A stretch of 64,000 nt of DNA, from the NCBI GenBank assembly GCA_003260025.2, contig QFZU02000127.1, positions 1-64,000 of the forward strand, read 5' to 3'. Positions 39,623-47,785 of this stretch are shown piece by piece. The notes under the pieces were generated by a model that was not told the origin of the DNA, made no database searches, and was given only the letters and a program-made list of their open reading frames with translations. Origin of the DNA: Microbispora triticiradicis (lineage in GTDB: Bacteria; Actinomycetota; Actinomycetes; Streptosporangiales; Streptosporangiaceae). The translations under genes and the position numbers were made by a program. Each line of letters starts with the position of its first letter. Position 1 is the stretch's first letter.

Positions 39623-40927
39623 ATGAGGGGGATTGTGGGCTATCGGGGTGATGTGTTGCTGATAGTCGGATTTGTCCTTGCGGCGCTGAATCTCCGGCCC
39701 GCGCTTGCGGGTGTGTCGCCGATCCTTCCCACGATCATGCGCGACCTCGGCCTCGGCCCCGCGGGCGGCGGCGCCATCACCACGGTCATGGTGGGGTGCC
39801 TCGGCCTGCTCGCCCCGGCCGCGCCCGTGCTGGCCACCCGGATCGGGCTCGACCGCACCCTGCTGGCCGGCCTGCTCGTCCTCGCGGCCGGCGTGGCCCT
39901 GCGCAGCGCGGACGGGGTGAGCGCCCTGTACGGCGGGGCCGCGCTGGCCGGCGCGGCGATCGCCGTCATGAACGTGGTCATGCCGGGGCTGGTCAAGCAG
40001 CACTTCCCCGGCCGGATCGGCCTCTTCACCGGCCTGTACGTCTCGGTCATGGTGGGCGGGGCCGCCCTGGCCTCGGCGGTCATGGTCCCGGTGACCGACG
40101 GTTTCGGCTGGCGGACGGCGGCCGGTTCGGCGGCGCCGCTTGCGCTGCTGGCGGCGGCTCTGTGGGCGGTGGTCGCGGTCCGGCCGGGCGCCGTACGCCG
40201 GGCGCCGCGCGTGGGGGCGGATCCGGCCCCGGTCGCACGGGCGGAATCGGCGGAGGTCCTGGCCGCGGAGAACCGGAGGGCCGGCGCCCGGGCGACGGCT
40301 CCGGGGGCGCGGCGGGTCCCGGCGGCGGGGGACGGGCGGGCCGGTGGGCGGCCCTACCTCGCCCTGCTCCGCGCACGCGCCACCTGGCTGGTCGCCGCCT
40401 TCATGGGCCTGCAGTCGCTGACCTTCTACGTCATGCTGGCCTGGCTGCCCACCATCTTCCAGGCGGCCGGTCTGCCGGCCGGGCAGGCGGGATACCTGCT
40501 GGGCCTGACGAACCTCGTGCAGATCCCCGCGGCGCTGATCGTCCCCCTGCACGCGGGACGTGCGCGTTCCCAGGTGCCGCACGTCGTCGCCGCCATGCTG
40601 CTGGTCATCGCCGGATACGCCGGACTGCTGCTCGCGCCCACGACGGCGCCCTGGCTGTGGATGGTCGTCCTGGGCCTCGGGCAGGGAGCCGCGATCGCGC
40701 TCGCTCTGCTCGTGATCACCGTGCGGGCGCCGGATCCGGCCTCGGTGACGGCGTTGTCGGCGGTCGCCCAGACGGGCGGCTACCTGCTCGCCGCGCTCGG
40801 GCCGCTCGCGATCGGCGTGCTCCACGAGGTCTCGGGCGGCTGGACCGTGCCCCTGCTCGCCGCGCTGGGCGCCTGCGTCGTCCAGCTGGCCGTCGGCGTG
40901 CTCGCCGCCCGCCCCGCACCCGTCTGA
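39623..40927 (+). CDS. MFS transporter, CynX/NimT family
   Basis: 434 aa, twelve helices. LLIVGFVLAALNLRPALAGV and SPILPTIMRDLGLGPAGGGA is the standard opening of the CynX/NimT (cyanate/nitroimidazole) family, and YVMLAWLPTIFQAAGLPAGQ belongs to its second half. A ~55-residue Arg/Ala/Gly-rich cytoplasmic loop lies between helices 6 and 7. ATG 39623 or the adjacent GTG 39620 starts the protein; the ribosome site is weak. Substrate unknown. The LacI operator lies 126 bp upstream. Confidence 0.87.
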   Translation: MRGIVGYRGDVLLIVGFVLAALNLRPALAGVSPILPTIMRDLGLGPAGGGAITTVMVGCLGLLAPAAPVLATRIGLDRTLLAGLLVLAAGVALRSADGVSALYGGAALAGAAIAVMNVVMPGLVKQHFPGRIGLFTGLYVSVMVGGAALASAVMVPVTDGFGWRTAAGSAAPLALLAAALWAVVAVRPGAVRRAPRVGADPAPVARAESAEVLAAENRRAGARATAPGARRVPAAGDGRAGGRPYLALLRARATWLVAAFMGLQSLTFYVMLAWLPTIFQAAGLPAGQAGYLLGLTNLVQIPAALIVPLHAGRARSQVPHVVAAMLLVIAGYAGLLLAPTTAPWLWMVVLGLGQGAAIALALLVITVRAPDPASVTALSAVAQTGGYLLAALGPLAIGVLHEVSGGWTVPLLAALGACVVQLAVGVLAARPAPV

Positions 40928-40962
40928 GGATCGACCCGTCGCCGGAAGCGGCCGCGGCGAGG

Positions 40963-41334
40963 TCAGTCGTCGCCGAGGATCATGTTGAGGACCCAGCTGA
41001 TCACGCCCACGACGATGGCGCCCCAGAAGGCGGCGACGAATCCGCTGACGTGGAAGGGAAGGTCGAGCTGCCCGGCGAGCCAGCTCGTCAGCAGCAGGAG
41101 CGCGGCGTTCACCACGAGGGCGAACAGGCCCAGCGTGAGCACGTAGAACGCGCATCCGATGGTCTTGATGACCGGCTTGATGACGGCGTTCACCAGACCG
41201 AAGATCAGCGCGACCGCGAGGAGGGTGCCGATCTGTTTGGCGGTGGAGCCGGCGCTCACGGTGATGCCGTCCACCAGCTTGGTGGACGCCCACAGGGCCG
41301 CGGCCACCACAACGATCTTGAGTATGACCTTCAC
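40963..41334 (-). CDS. Phage-holin-4-superfamily (DUF360-like) small membrane protein
   Basis: 123 aa, four membrane helices: ILKIVVVAAALWASTKLV, IGTLLAVALIFGLVNAVI, GCAFYVLTLGLFALVVNAAL and GFVAAFWGAIVVGVISWVLN. The GLVNAVIKPVIK signature is typical of the Phage_holin_4_2 family, which in most bacteria is a chromosomal membrane protein and not a lysis gene. GTG 41334 is preferred because GGAAGG lies 9 bases upstream. Function unknown. Confidence 0.85.
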   Translation of the reverse strand: MKVILKIVVVAAALWASTKLVDGITVSAGSTAKQIGTLLAVALIFGLVNAVIKPVIKTIGCAFYVLTLGLFALVVNAALLLLTSWLAGQLDLPFHVSGFVAAFWGAIVVGVISWVLNMILGDD

Positions 41335-41531
41335 GTCCACGATCCTTCCACGGTGCGGCAAAGAGTGCGCGGTTTCCGTGTCCGGGGAACGGCCGGAGCC
41401 GTACGCCCGGTTCCCCCCGGCTTGACCGGGCGCGGCGGTGCGGCGGGTGTAGGGCCCCGGCACGCCTTTCTCCCGGCGCCGGGTATAAGCGGCAAACATC
41501 GGGGAAACCCTCCATGCGGAGGTGAGATCGA

Positions 41532-41807
41532 ATGGACGTGGAAGAGCTGGAGTCGCTACCCGCGAAGGAGCTGCACGACCGGGCCGTGCGCTACGCCGTG
41601 CGACACGGTGACCTGGGTTTCCTGTGGGATCTGCTGAAGGTCATCCCGGCGGCCGAGGCGGCCAGCGGGAACACCGACGAGACCGCGAACGACCTCAGCA
41701 GGGTGTCGGCGCTGCTCAGCGATGCCATGGCGGCGGGCGAAGGCGAGCTCGGCGACGCGCTCCGGCCGGTCTACGTCGACTACCTGTCCAGACACCCCGA
41801 CGCCTGA
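41532..41807 (+). CDS. Small helical protein of unknown function
   Basis: 91 aa, strong GGAGGTGAG ribosome site 7 bases before the ATG. Acidic and helical: EELESLPAKELHDRAVRYAV, FLWDLLKVIPAAEAASG, NDLSRVSALLSDAMAAGEGE. It looks like a conserved actinobacterial small soluble protein. It lies 54 bp before the response regulator in the same direction and may belong to that operon. No family recognised. Confidence 0.75.
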   Translation: MDVEELESLPAKELHDRAVRYAVRHGDLGFLWDLLKVIPAAEAASGNTDETANDLSRVSALLSDAMAAGEGELGDALRPVYVDYLSRHPDA

Positions 41808-41861
41808 GCGCACTCCGCCCCTGCTCAGCAACCTCTCATCTCCCCACGTCACAATGACGGC

Positions 41862-42575
41862 GTGGTCAAGACACAGGTGCTGGTGGTCGACGACGAGCCC
41901 GAGGTCCGCGATGCGATCGCACGCGCCCTGCGGGTCGAGGGGTACGGCGTGGCGACCGCGGGCGACGGCCTCGACGCCCTGGACGTCATCGGCGGCTCGG
42001 CGCCCGACCTGATGGTGCTCGACGTCCTGATGCCGGGGATGGACGGCATCGAGGTCTGCCGGGCGCTGCGCGGCGACGGCAACCGGCTGCCGGTCCTCAT
42101 GCTGACCGCGCTGGACGGGATCGGCGACAAGGTCGCCGGGCTGGACGCGGGCGCCGACGACTACCTCGTCAAGCCGTTCGCGCTGGAGGAGCTGTTCGCC
42201 CGGGTGCGGGCGCTGCTGCGCCGCGCCGCGCCGTCGCCCGAGGCGGGCTTCGCCGACCTCCACCTGCTGCCGGACAGCAGGCAGGCCCGGCGCGGCCGCC
42301 GGCTCATCGACCTGACCAGGACCGAGTACGCCCTGCTGGACCTGCTGATCCGCAACGGCGGTCAGGTGCTGACCCGGCAGGTCATCCACGAGCGCATCTG
42401 GGGCTACGGCTTCCGGCCCGGCTCCAACCCCCTGGAGGTCTACATCCGCTACCTCCGCAGGAAGACCGAGGCGGGGGGCGAGCCCCGGCTGATCCACACC
42501 GTGCACGGCCTGGGGTACGCGCTGAGAGAGCCGGTCGGTGAGCCGGTTGGTGAGCCGGCGGGGGAGGAGCGGTGA
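41862..42575 (+). CDS. OmpR/PhoB-family response regulator (MprA-like)
   Basis: 237 aa. The receiver domain has the acidic pair D10/D11, phosphoacceptor D54 in VLDVLMPG and Lys in DDYLVKPF. The C-terminal winged helix (LTRTEYALLDLLIRNGGQVL, EVYIRYLRRKTEAGGEPRLI, HTVHGLGYAL) is OmpR-type. The last residues, PVGEPVGEPAGEER, are a short GEPV repeat. GTG start. Its stop overlaps the kinase start (GTGA, 42572-42575), so the pair is co-translated. Confidence 0.94.
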   Translation: MVKTQVLVVDDEPEVRDAIARALRVEGYGVATAGDGLDALDVIGGSAPDLMVLDVLMPGMDGIEVCRALRGDGNRLPVLMLTALDGIGDKVAGLDAGADDYLVKPFALEELFARVRALLRRAAPSPEAGFADLHLLPDSRQARRGRRLIDLTRTEYALLDLLIRNGGQVLTRQVIHERIWGYGFRPGSNPLEVYIRYLRRKTEAGGEPRLIHTVHGLGYALREPVGEPVGEPAGEER

Positions 42576-43636
42576 AGCTCCGCTGGCGGCTCGCGATGGC
42601 CTCGGCGCTGGCCGCCGCGGTCAGCGTGATCGTCGTCATCGTGGCCGCCTACTTCATCACCTGCCGCCGGGTCGAGTGGGCGAGGGACCACTACGGGACG
42701 TACGAGGGGTACGGCGACCCGCCTCCCCGGGGTGTGCTGGCCGCGCTCGCGGACGTCGACGACCTGGGCTGGCCCTTCGTCGCCGTGGCCGTCGGCGGGC
42801 TGGTGCTGTCGGGGGCGCTCGGCTGGCTGGCCGCCCGGGCGGCGCTGCGGCCGGTGAACGCGCTCAAGGACGCCGCGGGACGGGTCACCACGACCCGGGA
42901 TCTCACCACCCGCATCCAGGTGTCCGGGGACGACGAGCTGAGCAGCCTCGCCCGGAGCTTCAACGCCATGCTCGACGCCCTCGAACGGTCCGCGAAGTCG
43001 CAGAAACGCCTGGTCGCCGATGCCTCCCACGAGCTGCGCACGCCGCTCACCGCCGTACGGACCAACGTGGAGCTGCTGATCAGGGGCAACCTGCCCCCGG
43101 AGGACCGCGACGAGGCGAGCAGGGCCGTGATGAGCGGGCTGGAGGAGCTCACCGCGCTGGTCGCGGACGTGGTCGAACTGGCCCGCGACGAGGAGCCCGC
43201 CGTACTAGTGGAACGCGTGCGCTTCGACGAGCTGGTCTCCCGGGAGGTCGCCCGCGCGGCCAGGCACTGGCCCGCGACCGAGTACGCGGTGTCGGTCGAG
43301 CCCGCGGTCGTCCGCGGCGTGCCCGACCGGCTCGCCAGGGCCGTCGCCAACCTGCTCGACAACGCGGCGAAGTACAGCCCCAGGGGCGGGCGGGTCGAGG
43401 TGTCCCTGCAGGACGGCGTGCTGACCGTCCGCGACCACGGGCCGGGCATCTCGACCGACGACCTGCCGCATGTCTTCGACCGCTTCTACCGGGCGCCCTC
43501 GGCGCGGGCGCTGCCCGGGTCGGGGCTGGGGCTGGCGATCGTGGGCCAGGTGGTGGACAGCCACGGCGGCAGCGTTTCCGCCGGTCCCGCTCCCGGCGGA
43601 GGCACGCTCGTCCGGCTGGCGCTGCCAGTAGGGTAG
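42572..43636 (+). CDS. Sensor histidine kinase
   Basis: 354 aa. Two membrane helices (about 9-28 and 68-90) flank a short ~40-residue extracytoplasmic loop (TCRRVEWARDHYGTYEGYGD). HAMP follows, then HisKA with H-box VADASHELRTPLTAVRTNVE and a catalytic domain with N-box NLLDNAAKYSP, G1 VRDHGPGIS and G2 GSGLGLAIVGQVV. Complete and probably active; cognate to the overlapping response regulator. The small sensor loop suggests sensing of envelope or membrane state, not a large ligand. Confidence 0.93.
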   Translation: MKLRWRLAMASALAAAVSVIVVIVAAYFITCRRVEWARDHYGTYEGYGDPPPRGVLAALADVDDLGWPFVAVAVGGLVLSGALGWLAARAALRPVNALKDAAGRVTTTRDLTTRIQVSGDDELSSLARSFNAMLDALERSAKSQKRLVADASHELRTPLTAVRTNVELLIRGNLPPEDRDEASRAVMSGLEELTALVADVVELARDEEPAVLVERVRFDELVSREVARAARHWPATEYAVSVEPAVVRGVPDRLARAVANLLDNAAKYSPRGGRVEVSLQDGVLTVRDHGPGISTDDLPHVFDRFYRAPSARALPGSGLGLAIVGQVVDSHGGSVSAGPAPGGGTLVRLALPVG

Positions 43637-43640
43637 ACAC

Positions 43641-44027
43641 ATGGGCTCTGTACGCGTCGAGCGGACCGAGGACGGCTTCGTCGCCCGCAACGAGAGCGGT
43701 GCGGAGATCGTGATGGGCTCCGGCGACGGGCTGTTCAGCCCGGTGGAGCTGCTGCTGGCGGCCGTGGGCGGGTGCAACATCATGACCGTCGAGCCGCTCA
43801 CCGCCAAGCGCGGCCACCGGCTCGCGCGGCTCGCCGTGGAGGTCTCGGCGGAGAAGGAGAGCCCGACCCTGTTGCGGTCCGTCACCGTGACGTACGACGT
43901 GGAACTGCCGCCGGGGGACACGGGAGAGATCTTCGAGGCCGTCGCCGGACGGGTCCACGAACGGCACTGCACGGTGAGCCGGTCCCTGCAGCAGGGCACC
44001 GAGGTCAGGCTCGTGCTCGGCGAGTAG
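43641..44027 (+). CDS. OsmC/Ohr-family peroxiredoxin-like protein
   Basis: 128 aa. The two redox cysteines sit where expected: LLLAAVGGCNIMTVEPLTAK and HERHCTVSRSL. The fold elements SVTVTYDVELPPGD and GDGLFSPVELLLAA fit OsmC. The family reduces organic hydroperoxides with a thiol partner. It starts 4 bp after the kinase stop and is probably co-transcribed, so the two-component system may govern oxidative or envelope stress. Confidence 0.88.
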   Translation: MGSVRVERTEDGFVARNESGAEIVMGSGDGLFSPVELLLAAVGGCNIMTVEPLTAKRGHRLARLAVEVSAEKESPTLLRSVTVTYDVELPPGDTGEIFEAVAGRVHERHCTVSRSLQQGTEVRLVLGE

Positions 44028-44235
44028 CACGGGCGGGCGTAGCCCGCCGGATGCAGGCCGAAAGTCAACCTGCGTATGACGACTTCATGGCAAGCGGGCT
44101 TGTACTGTTGAAGCATGTCCTCGGGAGAGGACGAGAGACTTTTTCGATAAGGGCGCGGATGGGGGAACCGCGTCCGGAAAGCGGGGGACCCGCCGGTGCC
44201 TTTGGGGAGGGCATTCCTGGCGGAACCGCTTTGAT

Positions 44236-44271
44236 CCGGAGCCGGGCAGTTGGGGGACTGCCCGGCTCCGG
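44236..44271 (+). terminator. Strong intrinsic terminator downstream of the OsmC operon
   Basis: Perfect 15-bp stem (44236-44250 with 44257-44271), loop TGGGGG, followed by CATTTTCC, which gives a T tract on this strand. It lies about 210 bases after osmC. The intervening segment (about 44100-44235) is itself rich in short hairpins and GGGGGA runs, so a separate structured RNA ending here is possible. Confidence 0.75.
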
Positions 44272-44302
44272 CATTTTCCGGCCCGGCTCGTCCGAAGGCC
44301 GA

Positions 44303-44483
44303 ACCCTTCCCCGCGCACCCCCGCCCGGTCCCTTTTCCGCGCACCCCCGCTCGCTCCCTTCTCCGTGCACCCGTGCCCGGTCCCCTCCCCACGGACCCCC
44401 GCTCGCTCCCTTCCCCCGCGCCCCCGCCTGGTCCCTTCCTCGCCCGGGCGTCTTCCCGTGCCCCCGCTCGGTCCCTTCTCCGG
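44303..44483. repeat. C-rich tandem repeat array, about six units of 26-41 bp
   Basis: Units read roughly CGCACCCCCGC(C/T)CG(G/C)TCCCTTCTCC, at about 44303, 44338, 44366, 44392, 44417 and 44458. Spacing varies from 25 to 41 bases, so this is a slippage-type minisatellite. The opposite strand carries many GGG/GGGGG runs and could form G-quadruplexes. No genes overlap it convincingly. Confidence 0.8.
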
Positions 44484-45051
44484 ACGTCGCCGGCCATACC
44501 GGCAGGTCCGGCTCTCCGCCTGTCGGGGCGGCCTGTCCACCTCGGGGTCCTTGACCGCCGCTCCCGCCGACTGCGCTGCTCTCTCCTCTCCGTCCCGCCG
44601 GCCGCGCCTCACCGTGCGTGGCGCGGGGCGCTTTACTTTCATGAAGGAGCGCCTGCGGCGGATCGCCCCAGATGCGCGGCGTGGCCGACGTTGCCGCTGC
44701 ACAAACAAGCCGACAGGTAGATCTTCCGCGTGTTATGTGCGGTTTACTTTGCTCCGTCCTGACTCGTCCTGTAGTGTCCTATTCGTTGCCGCCGACCGGT
44801 GGCTGGATTGGACTTGGGGGAGGAGATCACGGTGGGCGACCCCGCCCGGACCTCCGACCCAAGACGCTTCGGATCCCACGTCTGACTCACGACGGCCTTC
44901 CGGCCGATCGCCATAGCTTCAGCGCACACGCCTCCGGGTGGTCGATCTGTCCCGCCCGGACACGTGGCCCGTCACCGCGACCCGCCGTACGGCGGGTCCC
45001 TTGATGACGCATGGCCATCCACTGTCGTCTCACGAAAGATCCCCAGCCTTG
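44484..45051. other. Leader region of the double-psi beta-barrel gene
   Basis: About 570 bp without a supported gene. GC drops near 44700-44790, where TGTAGT (44770-44775) could serve as a -10. A hairpin GACCCGCC-GTAC-GGCGGGTC lies at 44979-44998, 54 bases before the start codon, followed by CCTT. It may be an attenuator in a long 5' leader. No known riboswitch could be recognised. Confidence 0.4.
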
Positions 45052-45624
45052 ATGAAGACTCTGTCCGACCTGCGTGGCAAGCGACGGGTCACCGCCGTGG
45101 CCACGCTCGCCGGCGCCGCGGTGCTGGTCACGTCCCTCGTGGCCGCCGCCCCCGCGCCCGCGGAGCCGCCGGTCGGGGAAGCCGTCAACCTTTCCAGCAT
45201 CGTCCCCATGCACGAGGAGGTCCTGTACGCGGGGGCCACCACGGGCTCGTACTTCTGGGACGACGCGTCGGGCCGCCAGGGAGACACCGGCATGCCGGCC
45301 ATCGGCAAGCCGATGCAGAAGGGCCTCTTCGCCAGCCCGAGCTGGCCGCTCGGCACCGAGGGCTACATCATGTACAAGGGCCGGAAGGCCAAGTTCTTCA
45401 TTGGCGACCGCGGCCCGGGCATCCCCTCCGACAGCGGCGTCATGCTCGACATCGACGGCAAGACCTTCGCCGAGCTCACCGGCACCACCTGGAACGAGCA
45501 CACGCTGACCATCAGCGGCGACGTCGGCCACATCCCGATCCAGTACGTCATCACGAGGTGGGGCGACGGGCCGGGCCTGCGCGGCGAGCCCGCTCCCTTC
45601 TCCAGCGGCGCGTGGCGGGGCTGA
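45052..45624 (+). CDS. Secreted protein with RlpA-like double-psi beta-barrel
   Basis: 190 aa from ATG 45052. A signal peptide (RRVTAVATLAGAAVLVTSLV, cleavage near APA) precedes a 45-residue linker. The C-terminal half carries barrel features of the RlpA/expansin-like fold (GDRGPGIPSDSGVMLDIDGK, FAELTG, HIPIQYVITRWGDGPG). Such proteins bind or cut peptidoglycan glycan strands. The catalytic Asp of lytic RlpA cannot be assigned with certainty. The long leader with a hairpin suggests post-transcriptional control. Confidence 0.75.
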   Translation: MKTLSDLRGKRRVTAVATLAGAAVLVTSLVAAAPAPAEPPVGEAVNLSSIVPMHEEVLYAGATTGSYFWDDASGRQGDTGMPAIGKPMQKGLFASPSWPLGTEGYIMYKGRKAKFFIGDRGPGIPSDSGVMLDIDGKTFAELTGTTWNEHTLTISGDVGHIPIQYVITRWGDGPGLRGEPAPFSSGAWRG

Positions 45625-45697
45625 CCGGCACGGGTGATCCCCGCATCCGGCGATGTGCGCGACCTGCGCGGGACTGCTATGGTTACGGACATCGCGG

Positions 45698-45771
45698 GCG
45701 CCGCTAGCTCAGTTGGTTAGAGCAGCTGACTCTTAATCAGCGGGTCCGGGGTTCGAGTCCCTGGCGGCGCA
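45698..45771 (+). tRNA. tRNA-Lys (anticodon CTT)
   Basis: 74 nt cloverleaf without encoded CCA. The acceptor stem GCGCCGC pairs fully with GCGGCGC, discriminator A. D arm AGCTCAGTTGGTTAGAGC, anticodon stem GCTGA/TCAGC with loop CTCTTAA (anticodon CTT), and T arm containing GGTTCGAGTCC. It borders a degraded mobile island, and tRNA 3' ends are common integration sites. Confidence 0.97.
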
Positions 45772-45776
45772 CTGGC

Positions 45777-45815
45777 GAGAAACCCCAGGTCAGTACTACT
45801 GGCCTGGGGTTTCTC
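45777..45815 (+). terminator. Terminator after tRNA-Lys
   Basis: Perfect 13-bp stem GAGAAACCCCAGG / CCTGGGGTTTCTC, 13-base loop, then TATTC, starting 6 bases after the tRNA. Confidence 0.8.
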
Positions 45816-45929
45816 TATTCGCCGATCGTTTTAACGGTGCCCCGCAGCCAACGTTGATCACGGTGGTTCTCTTCGTTTGCTCGCCAGCCGAAATCCTGGT
45901 CGTGGCCGATCATTCGCGGCCGCTGGGCG

Positions 45930-46712
45930 GGCTTCCGAGCTCGCGGCCCGACTCACCCACGTGACTGGCAGATTCTGGAGCTCGCCCACAAGCACCGCGC
46001 AATGACCACCCACCAGCTCGCCCGGTCTTACTTCATCTGCTCGGACAAGGCGCATCACCGGCTACTGGATCGCTACCGGCTTGCGGCCTTTGACCGGGCC
46101 GCCCTTGAAACGTCGTCGGGGTCGGCTCCCGGGCACTGGGCGCTCGGCTTCGCAGGATCCGCTGTCCTGGCCGCGCATCGCGCGTTGTGCCTAGTAACCA
46201 CCCGGGCCAGGGTTTCGCTGCCGGTGTCGTGTTCGAGGAAGAAGTCGACCTCGACGCTACTTTTGGCCCACCGGCCGTACCCGTCCGGGCGGACAATGTC
46301 GCTCCAGAGCTGCGTGCAGCGGCGTTCGCCCCACTAGGCCGTCAGTTCGCCCTCTTGCTCGCCCTTCAGCAAGGTGAAAAAGTCGTTGCTCCCGATCAAA
46401 ATGGCCGAGTGTGGCGGAGTGGCAGACGGCCAGCGCCTGATCATGCCGATAGCCCAGCTCCTTCACGGTGACGGCGTACGCCGAACTCGTGTGAGGCGAG
46501 CGGGATGAGCGCACCGGTGCTGTTCGGGCCCGAGCACTCGCCGGGAGCAGCACCTCCGCGCTGAGATCGGCACGCCTGAGGCGCCGGCCGCCACCGCAGT
46601 TCAGACGACCTCCGGGCCACGCGAGGCGGTGTGGCCTCCGATCGGCCCCGCCAGACGCCAGCTGCGGCTGATCGAACTCGCAGACCTTGGCCATCCTCAG
46701 AGGACGGGAACC
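45930..46712 (+). pseudogene. Replication-relaxation family protein, broken and internally inverted
   Basis: Three pieces of one protein are visible. The N-terminal winged helix is on the + strand at 45951-46187 (THPRDWQILELAHKHRAMTT, QLARSYF, then APGHWALGFAGSAVLAAHRA). The middle is on the - strand from about 46478 to 46190 (YAVTVKELGYRHDQALAVCH, NDFFTLLKGEQEGELTA, then a TAG stop, WGERRCTQLWSDIVRPDGYG and VDFFLEHDTGSETLARVVT). The C-terminus resumes on + at about 46473-46700 (TAYAELV, TRREQHLRAEIGTPEAP, REAVWPPIGPARRQLRLIEL). Frameshifts and stops occur in several places. The order shows that the central ~290 bp was flipped. These proteins occur in actinomycete plasmids and integrative elements. 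Confidence 0.75.
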
Positions 46713-47565
46713 GTGCATGGAGTGACCGGAATGGTGCTGGTCGTCGTTCTGCTCACCAGCGTCACATTCGTCCTGCTCGACCGGTCACTGCCGGCTGCGC
46801 CCACCGGCTGGATGAAGGACATCCCGCCCCGCTACCTGGCGCTGTAGGTGAAGACGGCGGGGATCTGCCCGGGCCTGGACTGAGCGCTCCTGGTTGCTAC
46901 TGGCAAGGTTGAATTCGGTCATGGGACCAAGACAGGCCCTTCCTCGGCCGGAGCGCTCGGGCCGATGCAGTTCACGCCGGCGACCTGAAGGCGTACGGCA
47001 TCGATGGGGACAGCGGCGGCCGGGCCGACAACATGAACCCTGCTGATGCCGTCTTCTCTGCAGCGTGTTAGCTCTGTGCCTCCGGCGTCGACTGTAATGT
47101 CCGCAAGGTGTTCTTGGCCTACAACCACGCCTGGGAGTAAGTGGGTCAGGTGCTAGAGGTGGCGGAGCGGTACCAGCGCGCATCTGTGGTTCTACCGATG
47201 GCGGTCGGCGTCCACGTGATCGTCTACGCTCGCGCCCAACTGGGCAAACCGTATCGGTGGAGAGCTGCTGGACTGGAGGTCTTTGACTGCTCGGCTTGAC
47301 CATGCACGCCTGTAGGGCGGCCGATCTCACCATCCCGCGCGCTACCTACGACCAGTGGCGTCATGGAGTCCTGTCCAGCGTGGGCAGGAGCAGCCGCGGG
47401 TGACCTGGCCTTCTTCCCATAGAACCTAAGGGCCCTGGCTATGTCAGCATCATCATAGGCGGCAGCCAGATGATCCATGCCCCTCAAATCGGCGATGTCG
47501 TCAGGATCGCTTCCTACGGCAAAAGGACGGACTTCGTTGGCTTCATGGGCCTTCCGATGGTGTGA
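46713..47565 (+). pseudogene. Lytic transglycosylase / NlpC-P60 (C40) peptidase, decayed
   Basis: The frame passes from the pseudogene upstream into a membrane anchor (MVLVVVLLTSVTFVLLD) and WMKDIPPRYLAL, then a TAG. Recognisable pieces continue through several stops and shifts: VKTAGICPGLD, ATGKVEFGHGTKTGPSSAGA, GPMQFTPAT, KAYGIDGDSGGRADNMNPAD, FLAYNHAW, VYARAQLGKPYRW, the C40 Cys in VFDCSA, IPRATYDQWRHG, GYVSIIIGGSQMIHAPQIGD, ending RTDFVGFMGLPMV at 47565. This is the bifunctional wall hydrolase of actinomycete integrative elements, which opens peptidoglycan for DNA transfer. It can no longer be translated as one protein. Confidence 0.75.
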
Positions 47566-47785
47566 GAAGGGCGAGTCGGAGAATCCCTTGAGCGGATCAC
47601 CAAAGACCGATCTGCTCTGCGAAAGTGTCCCCGAATAGGAGAATTGGGTGACTTGAGAAGGATGGCATGGTATGGCCAGGCCCAGGCCGTTCTGGTCGTG
47701 CGAAGATTTCGTATGCATCTCAATCACTCGGTTCAGGCCGAGAGTACTCCCCACCAATCTGCGAGATCGGCGATGATGTGGGACT

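Noticed and set aside
40963-41334. Prophage holin
   Set aside because: The protein belongs to a holin-named superfamily, but no phage genes surround it, and chromosomal members are ordinary membrane proteins.
44100-44271. c-di-AMP (ydaO) riboswitch or 6C RNA
   Set aside because: A GGGGGAACC block resembles part of the ydaO core, but the GGGUGAAUC partner block is missing. On the opposite strand hairpin loops have five rather than six C. Kept only as an unidentified structured region.
44303-44483. CRISPR array
   Set aside because: Units are degenerate, C-rich, unevenly spaced, and lack distinct spacers; no cas genes are present.
44085-44708. Minus-strand 207-aa Gly/Arg/Glu-rich frame over the repeat array
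   Set aside because: The sequence is simply the translation of the GGGACCGGGCGGGGG-type repeat; no ribosome site and no domain.
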